In this document: positions 45,071 to 52,081 of the stretch, piece after piece
Numbering within the stretch: position 1 is the first letter of the stretch
Layout: each line of letters opens with the position of its first letter
Assembly: GCF_000526795.1 (NCBI RefSeq)
Contig: NZ_JAGT01000001.1
Coordinates: forward strand, 3,551,640-3,615,639
Source: Ruminococcus flavefaciens AE3010
GTDB lineage: Bacteria > Bacillota > Clostridia > Oscillospirales > Ruminococcaceae
DNA: 64,000 bases
Direction: 5' to 3'
The notes under the pieces: model-generated
What the model was told of the DNA's origin: nothing
Seen by the model: only the letters and a program-made list of their open reading frames with translations
Databases searched by the model: none
Made by a program: the position numbers and the translations under genes

Positions 45071-45280
45071 TTTCCGTTCCTTTGAACCTGTCATAAGGTT
45101 GGATTCGACACAATATGTAATAACTGGGACTAATTCGGTTACAATTCTGTACGACAGGTATAAAACAGGTGGATTCAGAAAAGATGTATTGTGCAATACA
45201 AACTATGCTAACAGGTCTGATGTTGAAAATTTTCTATACTGCTGATTAAAGTTTTTCACACAAAATACATAAAAATATGC

Positions 45281-45420
45281 TATAATATAGTTGCTGAGGG
45301 AGAAGATCCCGAAGCTGATTTTCATGGTAGTTTAATGTTTACCCCAACATTAAATTATTAAATCCCCAATAATCCCTATATCATGGCAGATGAGCTTCCT
45401 TAAACGGAGGCTCATTTGTT
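45281..45420 (+). ncRNA. Candidate small RNA between the kinase gene and the metK riboswitch
   Basis: TGC-TATAAT (extended -10, 45281-45286) starts a unit of about 125 nt without a reading frame. It has GGGA/TCCC, a perfect 9-bp hairpin TTTAATGTT taccCC AACATTAAA near 45330-45355, and a final hairpin (45390-45415, ATGAGC-TCC with GGA-GCTCAT) followed by ttgtttt. It ends before the metK promoter, so it is a separate transcript. I cannot assign a family. Confidence 0.45.
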
Positions 45421-45458
45421 TTGCGGAAAAAAATTTGTTGCATCAGGGAAATATCCTA

Positions 45459-45487
45459 TTGACAAATTTCCGACAATAGTGTATAAT
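45459..45487 (+). promoter_or_regulatory. Promoter of the SAM riboswitch-metK unit
   Basis: TTGACA (45459-45464), 17-bp spacer, TATAAT (45482-45487): full consensus. The start of transcription would be near 45494, just before the aptamer. The preceding interval 45071-45280 shows no usable gene. Confidence 0.92.
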
Positions 45488-45498
45488 AACTCACGTAA

Positions 45499-45599
45499 CC
45501 TTATCAAGAGCGGCGGAGGTACAGGACCTGTGAAGCCGCAGCAACCCGAACGTAATGAGTCGAAGGTGCTAATTCCTGCGGTTTATCCGAAAGATGAGG
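45499..45599 (+). ncRNA. SAM-I (S-box) riboswitch
   Basis: Conserved S-box features appear in order: CTTATCAAGAG, CGGCGGAGG, CAGGACCTGTGAAGCC, GCAGCAACC, and the closing GATGAGG that pairs with the 5' CCTTATC. A terminator follows at 45613. The class switches transcription off when SAM is bound, and here it controls SAM synthetase itself, a feedback loop. Confidence 0.96.
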
Positions 45600-45612
45600 A
45601 CATTAGGTAACT

Positions 45613-45650
45613 ATGACTTCTCTTCGGATGAGAAGTCATTTTTTATTTTT
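45613..45650 (+). terminator. Riboswitch-controlled terminator before metK
   Basis: ATGACTTCTC (45613-45622) pairs perfectly with GAGAAGTCAT (45630-45639), followed by TTTTTTATTTTTT. Confidence 0.95.
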
Positions 45651-45666
45651 TCAGGAGGTCATTTTA

Positions 45667-46851
45667 ATGAGTAAATGCTTTTTCACATCTGAATCAGTAA
45701 CTGAGGGACATCCCGATAAGATCTGCGACCAGATCTCGGACGCTGTTCTCGACGCTATCCTTGAGCAGGATAAAATGGGCAGAGTTGCCTGCGAGACCTG
45801 CGTTACAACAGGTATGGTGCTCTGTATGGGCGAGATCACTACTTCGGCTGATATAGATATCCCCAAGATAGCACGTCAGGTCATCATCGACATCGGCTAC
45901 GACAGAGCTAAGTACGGCTTTGACGGCCATACCTGCGCTATCCTTACTTCTATAGACGAGCAGTCTCCCGACATCGCTATGGGCGTTAACGAGGCTTTCG
46001 AGTACAGAGAAGAGAACGGCGAGTCCGACGGACTTTCCAACGGTGCAGGCGATCAGGGTATCATGTTCGGTTTTGCTTGTAATGAAACTCCTGAGCTCAT
46101 GCCCCTTCCTATCTCACTTGCACACAAGCTCTCACTGAAGCTCACAGAGGTACGCAAGGACGGCACTCTCCGTTACCTCCGTCCCGACGGTAAGTCACAG
46201 GTAACAGTTGAGTACGACGACGGCAAGCCCGTAAGAGTTGACGCAGTTGTTGTTTCTTCACAGCACTCTGCTGATATCTCACTCAAGCAGCTCCGCAAGG
46301 ACATTGAGGAGTACGTTATCAAGGCAGTTATCCCTGCTGACCTTATGGACAAGAACACAAAGATATTCATCAATCCTACAGGACGTTTCGTAGTAGGCGG
46401 ACCTCAGGGCGACAGCGGTCTTACAGGACGTAAGATCATCGTTGATACATACGGCGGATATTCACGTCACGGCGGCGGAGCTTTCAGCGGTAAGGACCCG
46501 ACAAAGGTCGACAGAAGTGCTGCTTATGCTTCACGTTATATCGCTAAGAACATCGTTGCAGCAGGTCTTGCTGACAAGTGCGAGGTTCAGCTCTCATACG
46601 CTATCGGCGTTGCAAAGCCTATCTCTATCCTTGTTGATACATTCGGCACTGGCAAGGTAGACGAGGAGAAGCTCTCAGAGGCTGTTGCAAAGGTATTCGA
46701 CCTGCGTCCTACAGCTATCATCAATATGCTCGATCTCCGCAAGCCCCAGTACAGACAGCTTGCAGCTTACGGTCACATGGGTCGTGAGGATCTGGGCGTT
46801 GCATGGGAAAAGACAGACAGAGTTGACGCTCTCATGGCTGCCCTCAAGTAA
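45667..46851 (+). CDS. metK: S-adenosylmethionine synthetase MetK
   Basis: Start ATG 45667 with CAGGAGGT 7 nt upstream; the frame extends into the riboswitch but that part is not translated. 394 residues. Signatures: [12 protein letters not shown] near 14-25 (ATP and Mg), [10 protein letters not shown] near 117-126, and the P-loop-like [16 protein letters not shown] near 262. It makes SAM from ATP and methionine. SAM levels feed back through the S-box upstream. A strong terminator ends the gene. Confidence 0.98.
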   Translation: MSKCFFTSESVTEGHPDKICDQISDAVLDAILEQDKMGRVACETCVTTGMVLCMGEITTSADIDIPKIARQVIIDIGYDRAKYGFDGHTCAILTSIDEQSPDIAMGVNEAFEYREENGESDGLSNGAGDQGIMFGFACNETPELMPLPISLAHKLSLKLTEVRKDGTLRYLRPDGKSQVTVEYDDGKPVRVDAVVVSSQHSADISLKQLRKDIEEYVIKAVIPADLMDKNTKIFINPTGRFVVGGPQGDSGLTGRKIIVDTYGGYSRHGGGAFSGKDPTKVDRSAAYASRYIAKNIVAAGLADKCEVQLSYAIGVAKPISILVDTFGTGKVDEEKLSEAVAKVFDLRPTAIINMLDLRKPQYRQLAAYGHMGREDLGVAWEKTDRVDALMAALK

Positions 46852-46866
46852 TCAGATATAAATATT

Positions 46867-46896
46867 GCCCGAAGTCGGCTGACTTCGGGCTTTTTT
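46867..46896 (+). terminator. Terminator of metK
   Basis: GCCCGAAGTC (46867-46876) pairs perfectly with GACTTCGGGC (46881-46890), loop of 4, then six T residues. Confidence 0.95.
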
Positions 46897-46899
46897 GTT

Positions 46900-47226
46900 T
46901 TATTTAGAAATTTTCAGCATTTCCACTCTTTCCAGCACACGTCCCTGTGCTATGCTGTCGAGCTTGCGGAAACCGTTTATGAGCTGAGTTTCGTTCTCCG
47001 TGAGGGCTGAGCGTGTAAGTCCGCGCTTGTCGTCGGTGAGTCCTGCGATGTAGTCTAATGACACATTATAGAGTTTTGCAATGTTTATGGCTATGTGAAG
47101 CGGTATCTCGCTTTCGCCGCATTCGTAGCGCCTGTACTGTGTAAGGTGTAGAAAAAGCTTTTCGGCAGCCTGTTTCTGCGTCATATCAGCGTCCTCGCGC
47201 AGGTCGCGGACTCTTCCGTAATTCAT
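46900..47226 (-). CDS. XRE-family transcriptional regulator
   Basis: Start ATG 47226 with GGGAG 8 nt upstream; a TTG five codons earlier lies on the ribosome site. 108 residues. The helix-turn-helix (about 8-62) is of the Cro/CI type: MTQKQAAEKLFLHLTQYRRYECGESEIP. A helical C-terminal tail (LTENETQLINGFRKLDSIAQGRV) probably dimerises. It is divergent from the small-ORF operon at 47359, and three copies of a T-T/A-TGTGTT motif plus palindromes lie between them, so it likely represses both promoters. Confidence 0.87.
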   Translation of the reverse strand: MNYGRVRDLREDADMTQKQAAEKLFLHLTQYRRYECGESEIPLHIAINIAKLYNVSLDYIAGLTDDKRGLTRSALTENETQLINGFRKLDSIAQGRVLERVEMLKISK

Positions 47227-47242
47227 TTTATCAACTCCCAAA

Positions 47243-47311
47243 TTTGTGTTATGATAATTTTATCATATAGCACAATTTTGTGTTGACAATTGTGAAAATA
47301 TGTGTTATAAT
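47243..47311. promoter_or_regulatory. Divergent promoter with repeated operator-like motifs
   Basis: Plus strand: TTGACA (47283-47288), 17-bp spacer, TATAAT (47306-47311). Minus strand, for the XRE gene: TTGTCA (47289-47284), 16 bp, TATGAT. Overlaid are TTTGTGTT at 47243-47250 and 47277-47284, TATGTGTT at 47299-47306, the palindrome ATGATAA-tt-TTATCAT (47251-47266) and CACAA-tt-TTGTG (47271-47282). This is typical of a repressor-controlled divergent switch. Confidence 0.8.
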
Positions 47312-47358
47312 ATGAGTATAAAAACACGAATTAGTGCTTTTAAAAGGAGCGTGGCGTT

Positions 47359-47517
47359 ATGAAAGAATCTATGAAATTTCTTGTTTTGATCTTTGTTTTG
47401 TTTTATTTTGTAGCACCGGATCCTGTGCCCGGTCCAATTGATGATGCTATTATAGCGATAATTGGACTTACTTTGAGGGCAAAACTTACTGATAATTCAA
47501 ATCTGCCTAAAGAATAA
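47359..47517 (+). CDS. Small membrane protein with a DUF1232-like motif
   Basis: 52 residues. ATG 47359 follows AAAAGGAGCGTGGCGTT, a good ribosome site. Residues 5-18 and 28-40 are hydrophobic. Between and after them, YFVAPDPVPGPIDDAI closely matches the core of DUF1232 (YkvA) membrane proteins (P-D-x-x-P-x-x-x-x-D-D), but the rest of that domain is absent. First gene of a four-ORF unit under the XRE-flanked promoter. Function unknown. Confidence 0.68.
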   Translation: MKESMKFLVLIFVLFYFVAPDPVPGPIDDAIIAIIGLTLRAKLTDNSNLPKE

Positions 47518-47531
47518 ATGGAGGTGATAAA

Positions 47532-47693
47532 ATGGCATTCAGAAAAACCCGAAGTGATTGTACAGTGGGGACGTTTGAAAAGAAACATGGTTTGCCTGCT
47601 GGAACTATTCGTAATAAAAACGGACGTGATACAAGAGCTGATAAGCTTATTGGAACTATTAGAAAAGAAAATAAGAAAAACAAAGGCAAATAG
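47532..47693 (+). CDS. Small basic protein, unknown family
   Basis: 53 residues, start ATG 47532 with GGAGGTGATAAA directly upstream, an excellent ribosome site. It begins MAFRKTRSDCTVGTFEKKHG and has 17 Lys/Arg of 53, with one Cys. The middle (GTIRNKNGRDTRADK, then LIGTIRKENKKNKGK) suggests nucleic-acid binding. It is 14 bp after the previous ORF. An overlapping frame is open but lacks a comparable start site. No homologue that I recognise. Confidence 0.65.
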   Translation: MAFRKTRSDCTVGTFEKKHGLPAGTIRNKNGRDTRADKLIGTIRKENKKNKGK

Positions 47694-47711
47694 TAAACGT
47701 GAGGGGATAGT

Positions 47712-47771
47712 ATGTCGTTTATCGGAAAACTGCATGAGATAGCTTTTTATGCGCTATTAACTGTTATATGA
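47712..47771 (+). CDS. Very small ORF (19 residues) coupled to the next gene
   Basis: MSFIGKLHEIAFYALLTVI, preceded by GAGGGGATAGT. Its TGA overlaps the ATG of the 98-residue ORF in the form ATGA, a common mark of translational coupling. It is amphipathic to hydrophobic, so a membrane peptide is possible, but it could equally serve only as a translational leader. Confidence is low because of its size. Confidence 0.4.
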   Translation: MSFIGKLHEIAFYALLTVI

Positions 47772-48064
47772 AAGGTACTATGTCAGCAAGAATTCTTTTC
47801 TGGACAGCTGTAATATTTCTTGTAATTGCTATTATATCAGCATTTTCAACAAAGTATTCAGATGAAGGAATAGGAATATCTTTTATGTCAGATAACATAT
47901 TTGTTATAATGTTTGCGCATATTGCTGAAGAAATACTTGGTATTATTTTTACGCCTTTTTGTTTTTTAAGAGATTTGTTTACTAAGGAATTAACTTTTAT
48001 AAATGTTATTGATTATCTAACATTTACAATTGAGGTTATAATTGCAGTTGTATGTTTGGTTTAG
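47768..48064 (+). CDS. Small hydrophobic protein with two or three membrane helices
   Basis: 98 residues from ATG 47768 (coupled by ATGA) or 94 from ATG 47780, which has AAAGG 5 nt upstream. Predicted helices are about 8-26, 42-62 and 80-97, with a short acidic loop (KYSDEGIG). No family recognised. Its low GC and place in a unit of tiny ORFs next to XRE and RadC genes fit a recently acquired module. It ends in a good bidirectional hairpin. Confidence 0.62.
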   Translation: MKGTMSARILFWTAVIFLVIAIISAFSTKYSDEGIGISFMSDNIFVIMFAHIAEEILGIIFTPFCFLRDLFTKELTFINVIDYLTFTIEVIIAVVCLV

Positions 48065-48070
48065 TAATCC

Positions 48071-48097
48071 GCCGCCTGTCCCAGACAGGCGGCTTTT
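48071..48097 (+). terminator. Terminator of the small-ORF unit
   Basis: GCCGCCTGTC (48071-48080) pairs perfectly with GACAGGCGGC (48084-48093), loop of 3, then TTTTC. It sits 3 bp before the stop of the convergent RadC gene. Confidence 0.88.
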
Positions 48098-48099
48098 CG

Positions 48100-48816
48100 C
48101 TATTTCCCGCACTTATATCCCTTAACGCCGTCGGGAGCCATTTCGGGCAGAAGCCCGCTCTCACGCATGGAGAACGCTCCCTCGGCGCCTACGATAATGT
48201 GGTCGGCGAGGACTGCTCCCAGCTTTGAGAGGGTATTTATGACGTTCCGCGTGAAAAGCACATCGCTGTCCGAGGGCGAAGCTTCGCCGTGCGGATGATT
48301 GTGCGCCACAAAGAATATATCGCAGTCGCTCCTGACTGCCATGCCTGCGATATCGCGGTATGAAGCCGTAAGCCGCGAGGCTGTGCCGAATGCCAGAATC
48401 TTTGTTTCGTATATTCGGAAACGGCTGCTGACCGACGTCATTATGAGCTTTTCGCCCACGGCTCCGATAAAATGGCTTGAAAAGAACTCCTTTGCCGCCT
48501 TTGAGCTGCTGAGAGTACGTATAGTAAAGCGCTCGGTGTAAAGCTTACGGCTTATACATGGGATAAGCCGCAGAAGCACGGCGGTCTGCTCGTTGACATG
48601 GGGAGACTTCATAAGCAGGGCGGTGTCCGCGTCGGCAAGGGCATTTACGCTGCCGTATTCGCTGAGAAGCTCCGCCGCTGATATGGCAGGCTCGTCTGCC
48701 TGAGCGTATGTGAGCAGGAGCTCCAGCTTCTCATGCTCCGAGAGCCCATCAAAGCCGTTCTTATGATATTTTTCGAGAAGCTGCTCCCTGCGCAGCTTTT
48801 TGTTTATGTCAGCCAT
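48100..48816 (-). CDS. RadC-family JAB-domain protein (intact JAMM motif)
   Basis: Start ATG 48816, 2 bp after the stop of the upstream RadC paralogue; the frame runs on into that gene but the overlap is unlikely to be used. 238 residues: a UPF0758 helix-hairpin-helix-like N-terminus (about 20-95) and a JAB/MPN domain (about 105-230). The metal motif HNHPHG-x-x-x-PSDSD is complete. RadC proteins are probably zinc-dependent proteases or nucleases of unknown substrate and often occur in mobile elements and defence-related islands; they are not firmly linked to repair. Confidence 0.9.
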   Translation of the reverse strand: MADINKKLRREQLLEKYHKNGFDGLSEHEKLELLLTYAQADEPAISAAELLSEYGSVNALADADTALLMKSPHVNEQTAVLLRLIPCISRKLYTERFTIRTLSSSKAAKEFFSSHFIGAVGEKLIMTSVSSRFRIYETKILAFGTASRLTASYRDIAGMAVRSDCDIFFVAHNHPHGEASPSDSDVLFTRNVINTLSKLGAVLADHIIVGAEGAFSMRESGLLPEMAPDGVKGYKCGK

Positions 48817-48818
48817 GG

Positions 48819-49502
48819 TCAGAATGTGAATGCGCCGCTGCTGCGCATTGAGAAGCACTTGCCGCCGCCCGATATGATGAGGTCGGTGAAGCTTATGCCT
48901 ATTGCGGACAGCAGCTCTCCGAATATTCGGGCGATGCGGTAGTCGTTATCTGTTGGTATGGGGAGCTCTTCGCCGTGGTTTATGCCTATGCATAACGCGG
49001 CGGCTTCGCTTTTCAGTATCATAGCTGCCAGCTCCTTGGGAGTTATGCTGCCGCTGAGAAGCTCGTCTATGGGCAGAGTTATGGTGCGCATGAGCTCGGA
49101 GCGCGTTGAAAGGCAGAGTATATTGCATATTTTAGCGGTAATGCCCTTGAATTGCAGGGACAGGCAGTCGCAGAGCTGCTTGCAGTCGGTGAGAGTCTCG
49201 CTGCTGTGTGAGCTGCGCATATAGCTGATACCGAAGTCGTTTATGAGCTTCAGAAATGCGGCTCCTCCTGCGCCCACGCCCTTTACGCTGCGGAGCTTTT
49301 CCGCGTCGGCTGAGAGCACCTTGCTGAGGCTGCCGAATTCGTTTATAAGGTCATGGGCAATACCGTTGGTGTTCACCACTGGACGGGCGTAAAACAGTAT
49401 CAGCTCCAGAAGTTCATGCTCGAAGAGCCCGTCCTGTCCAGAGGCAAGAAAGCGCTGCCTCATGCGGCTCCTGTGTCCTGCGTGAGAGTTCCTTTCGTTC
49501 AT
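48819..49502 (-). CDS. RadC paralogue with a degenerate JAMM motif
   Basis: 227 residues with the same two-part architecture as the next gene: an N-terminal UPF0758-like helical part with a helix-hairpin-helix (RSVKGVGAGGAAFLK, about 68-82) and a JAB-like domain. The HxHP of the metal site has become INHG and the PSxxD part reads PTDND, so the first His and the Pro are lost and catalysis is doubtful. The stop is 2 bp before the neighbouring start, which points to a co-transcribed pair and perhaps a heterodimer in which one chain is inactive. AGGGGGATAAAT precedes the ATG. Confidence 0.85.
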   Translation of the reverse strand: MNERNSHAGHRSRMRQRFLASGQDGLFEHELLELILFYARPVVNTNGIAHDLINEFGSLSKVLSADAEKLRSVKGVGAGGAAFLKLINDFGISYMRSSHSSETLTDCKQLCDCLSLQFKGITAKICNILCLSTRSELMRTITLPIDELLSGSITPKELAAMILKSEAAALCIGINHGEELPIPTDNDYRIARIFGELLSAIGISFTDLIISGGGKCFSMRSSGAFTF

Positions 49503-49525
49503 ATTTATCCCCCTTTTAAGTATGC

Positions 49526-49753
49526 TCAGGGCTGTTTAGGCTTGCTGAGCTCCTTGATATTTGTTCTGCCGAGGATATAGTCCACGGAAACGCCGTAAAA
49601 GTCCGCAAGTATCAGCAGATGCTCCACGGGGATAGTCTGGAATCCTCTTTCGTAGCGCGAATACACTGTCTGGCTCGTGTGCAGGAGCTGAGCTATTTTA
49701 GTCTGGGACATATCCATGTCCTCACGCAGGTCTCTTAGTCTTTGAAAATGCAC
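49526..49753 (-). CDS. Small XRE-family transcriptional regulator
   Basis: I place the start at GTG 49753, with AAGAGGTGAT directly before it; an upstream ATG (49810) has no such site. 75 residues, almost only a helix-turn-helix (LRDLREDMDMSQTKIAQLLHTSQTVYSRYERG) and its closing helices (YGVSVDYILGRTN). These short Cro-like proteins commonly control mobile-element or phage-derived genes. It is 23 bp upstream of the RadC pair on the same strand, so it likely heads that operon. A palindrome upstream (49832-49855) is a candidate operator. Confidence 0.85.
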   Translation of the reverse strand: MHFQRLRDLREDMDMSQTKIAQLLHTSQTVYSRYERGFQTIPVEHLLILADFYGVSVDYILGRTNIKELSKPKQP

Positions 49754-49831
49754 ATTATCACCTCTTGAATGAGCAGTTTTAGAACCTTTTGGTACTATTG
49801 ACTTTATCACATACAGTTGGTTATGTGGGAC

Positions 49832-49855
49832 TTTTAGTACTTGCAGGTACTAAAA
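49832..49855. promoter_or_regulatory. Palindrome upstream of the small XRE gene
   Basis: TTTTAGTAC (49832-49840) and GTACTAAAA (49847-49855) are perfect inverted repeats, 6 bp apart. A weaker copy, TTTTAG-ACC-ttttGGTACTA, lies about 55 bp nearer the gene. Both are good candidates for binding by the XRE protein. Confidence 0.6.
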
Positions 49856-50052
49856 TAATAATATTCGGATAATTCTTCCCCCGAATGTTGATATGTTCAT
49901 AATTTTGTGGTATAATAATATAAATATATGTTATGTTTACGTAATTTTTGTATCAAATCATTATAAATGCTGCTTTTATCATAGTTTAAAGCCGAAGCAC
50001 TTCAATTCATTTTTTCTGTAAACATCATTTTTATCCAAGGGGGGGGACAGAG

Positions 50053-52020
50053 ATGATCAGATATACGGATTTCTGTTTTGGTGTGGCACTTTCCGCTTTA
50101 TTGATATGTCTTGGAAATCTCACGTTCACTATACTGGACGGTCATACACGAAAGCCTCAGAACCGCGTTTATATGTCGCTTCTGATGCTGCTTGCCGTCA
50201 ACGCTGTCTGTGAGATGATAAATGTACGCATCGGAGCATTTGACATGAGCTCTGATGTTGCTTTTATGACAACACGGTCGGCAAAATATGTGTATTTTCT
50301 CAGCCATGCCCTCATAGCGCCTGTGCTGTACTACTACCTTTCATTTGTCATCGGACGCTCCGTGGGGACAGGCTTTCGGTTCGGGAGCAGGACTCTGCTG
50401 AAGGAGAAGCTGCGTATAATTATCCCGTGGACAGTGGTTATCATTTCCGAGCTTGCTATCGCACTTAATCCGCTGACTCACTGGTGCTGGTATTACACAG
50501 ACAGCAGGATATTTCACAGAGGCTGGGGAGAATATGTCTTTCTCTATACCTTTTCGTTCCTGTGGATAGCTGCCGCTTTTATCATGTGCATGAGGTCGTG
50601 GAATATCCTGTCAAAGGGACGCAAGCGCTCTATCGCCATATGCTTTCTGCTTGCAGCGGTGGGTATCTGTGTGCAGCTCATGGTGCCTCAGATGAGAGTG
50701 GAGATACTCATGGAGGCAATAGGCTTCTCGGGGGTGCTGCTCTTCATTGAAAATGAGGACGACCGCAAGAATGTTGAGCTTGACACTTATAATTCCGCAG
50801 CTTTCTCCCTTGACCTTGCTGCAACTCTTAAAAACCGCATACCTGTAAGGATACTCATACTCCGCAATATACGCTTCGATAAGACAGCAAATACCGTTGT
50901 TTTCGGAAAGATGAACCGCGACCTTATAATAAAGCAGGTTTCGGATTATCTCGGAACTGTTGTGCAGCGCTACTTTATCTACTCTGTGGGCTACGGAAGA
51001 TTTGTGGTAACACTGTACGATCATACCGCCGAAGAAGCCCATGCGCTTGCGGAAAAGGTCAGCAGGCGATTTGATGAGCCGTGGCTGGTTAACGGAAGTG
51101 ATATTATCCTTACTTCAAGGATAATGCTTGTCAGCGTCCCCGACGGTGCGAAAAATGCAGAGGAAGTCAACTACATAGCCGAGTGCCCAATACCCGAGCA
51201 GGTGCAGGAGCGTATAATCGAGGGCAAGTCACTTGACTGGATAATACGCCGTGCGGCTGTGGAAAAAACAGTCACACGCGGTCTTGAGGACGGCTGCTTC
51301 GAGGTCTACTATCAGCCTACATACAATATGGACAAGACCCTCCACGGTGCAGAAGCGCTTCTGCGCATGAACGACAAGGATATGGGAATAATTTACCCCG
51401 ACGAGTTCATTCCTATCGCCGAGCAGCTTGGTATTATAGATGTTATTGACGAGTTCGTGCTGAAAGAGGTGTGCAAGTTCATATTCACGGGTATCCCTCA
51501 GAAATGCGGAATGGACTGCATAAACGTCAATCTCTCCGTTCTGGAGTGCATGAAGGAGGGCTTTGCTGAATATATCAGCGGTGTCGTCGAGTCGGAGGGA
51601 ATACGCAAGAAGATGATAAACTTTGAGATAACCGAGTCCGTTGCCGCAAAGGACTATACCCACCTTGCCGACGTTATCGAGCAGCTGAAGCAGGAGGGCT
51701 TCCAGTTCTCTATCGACGATTACGGAACAGGCTATTCAAATATGACCTCGCTGTTCTCTCTTGGCGCTGATATCATAAAGATAGACAAGAGCATACTCTG
51801 GAACGCCGAAAAAAGCGATCTTGGCATGACGCTGCTGAAAACCTCTATCGATATGGTGCATAAGATGGAGAAAAAGGCTCTTATGGAGGGTGTTGAGACA
51901 GAAGAGCAGATAAATATACTCAGGGAGCTTGGCTGCGAGTATTTACAGGGCTATTACTTCTCAAAGCCGCTTCCGAAAGCTGAGTTCATAAAGCTTATCG
52001 AGGGAAAAACAGTTATATGA
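50053..52020 (+). CDS. Seven-helix membrane EAL-domain protein (probable c-di-GMP phosphodiesterase)
   Basis: 655 residues. The first 240 hold about seven membrane helices (MASE or histidine-kinase 7TM-like sensor). A degenerate GGDEF region follows (about 255-395; the motif position reads VGYGR). The EAL domain (about 410-650) is complete: EALLR, NVNLS, FEITES, DDYGTGYS, IKIDKS, EGVET, QGYYFSKP. A long G run (GGGGGGGG) near the start may vary by slippage but lies outside the frame. Likely a membrane-gated c-di-GMP hydrolase. It is monocistronic with its own terminator. Confidence 0.92.
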   Translation: MIRYTDFCFGVALSALLICLGNLTFTILDGHTRKPQNRVYMSLLMLLAVNAVCEMINVRIGAFDMSSDVAFMTTRSAKYVYFLSHALIAPVLYYYLSFVIGRSVGTGFRFGSRTLLKEKLRIIIPWTVVIISELAIALNPLTHWCWYYTDSRIFHRGWGEYVFLYTFSFLWIAAAFIMCMRSWNILSKGRKRSIAICFLLAAVGICVQLMVPQMRVEILMEAIGFSGVLLFIENEDDRKNVELDTYNSAAFSLDLAATLKNRIPVRILILRNIRFDKTANTVVFGKMNRDLIIKQVSDYLGTVVQRYFIYSVGYGRFVVTLYDHTAEEAHALAEKVSRRFDEPWLVNGSDIILTSRIMLVSVPDGAKNAEEVNYIAECPIPEQVQERIIEGKSLDWIIRRAAVEKTVTRGLEDGCFEVYYQPTYNMDKTLHGAEALLRMNDKDMGIIYPDEFIPIAEQLGIIDVIDEFVLKEVCKFIFTGIPQKCGMDCINVNLSVLECMKEGFAEYISGVVESEGIRKKMINFEITESVAAKDYTHLADVIEQLKQEGFQFSIDDYGTGYSNMTSLFSLGADIIKIDKSILWNAEKSDLGMTLLKTSIDMVHKMEKKALMEGVETEEQINILRELGCEYLQGYYFSKPLPKAEFIKLIEGKTVI

Positions 52021-52026
52021 AAATGT

Positions 52027-52065
52027 AAAAAGCTTCGTTTTACGTTTATGTAAGACGAAGCTTTT
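52027..52065 (+). terminator. Terminator after the 7TM-EAL gene
   Basis: AAAAGCTTCG-TTAC pairs with GTAA-CGAAGCTTTT (short irregularity) around a 6-nt loop; it can serve both this gene and the convergent DAHP synthase gene. Confidence 0.85.
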
Positions 52066-52081
52066 ATGTTTGCGTATTCGC

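Noticed and set aside
47518..47742. 74-codon frame overlapping the small basic ORF
   Set aside because: The 53-codon frame at 47532 has a near-perfect ribosome site (GGAGGTGATAAA) and ends cleanly; the longer frame starts within that site.
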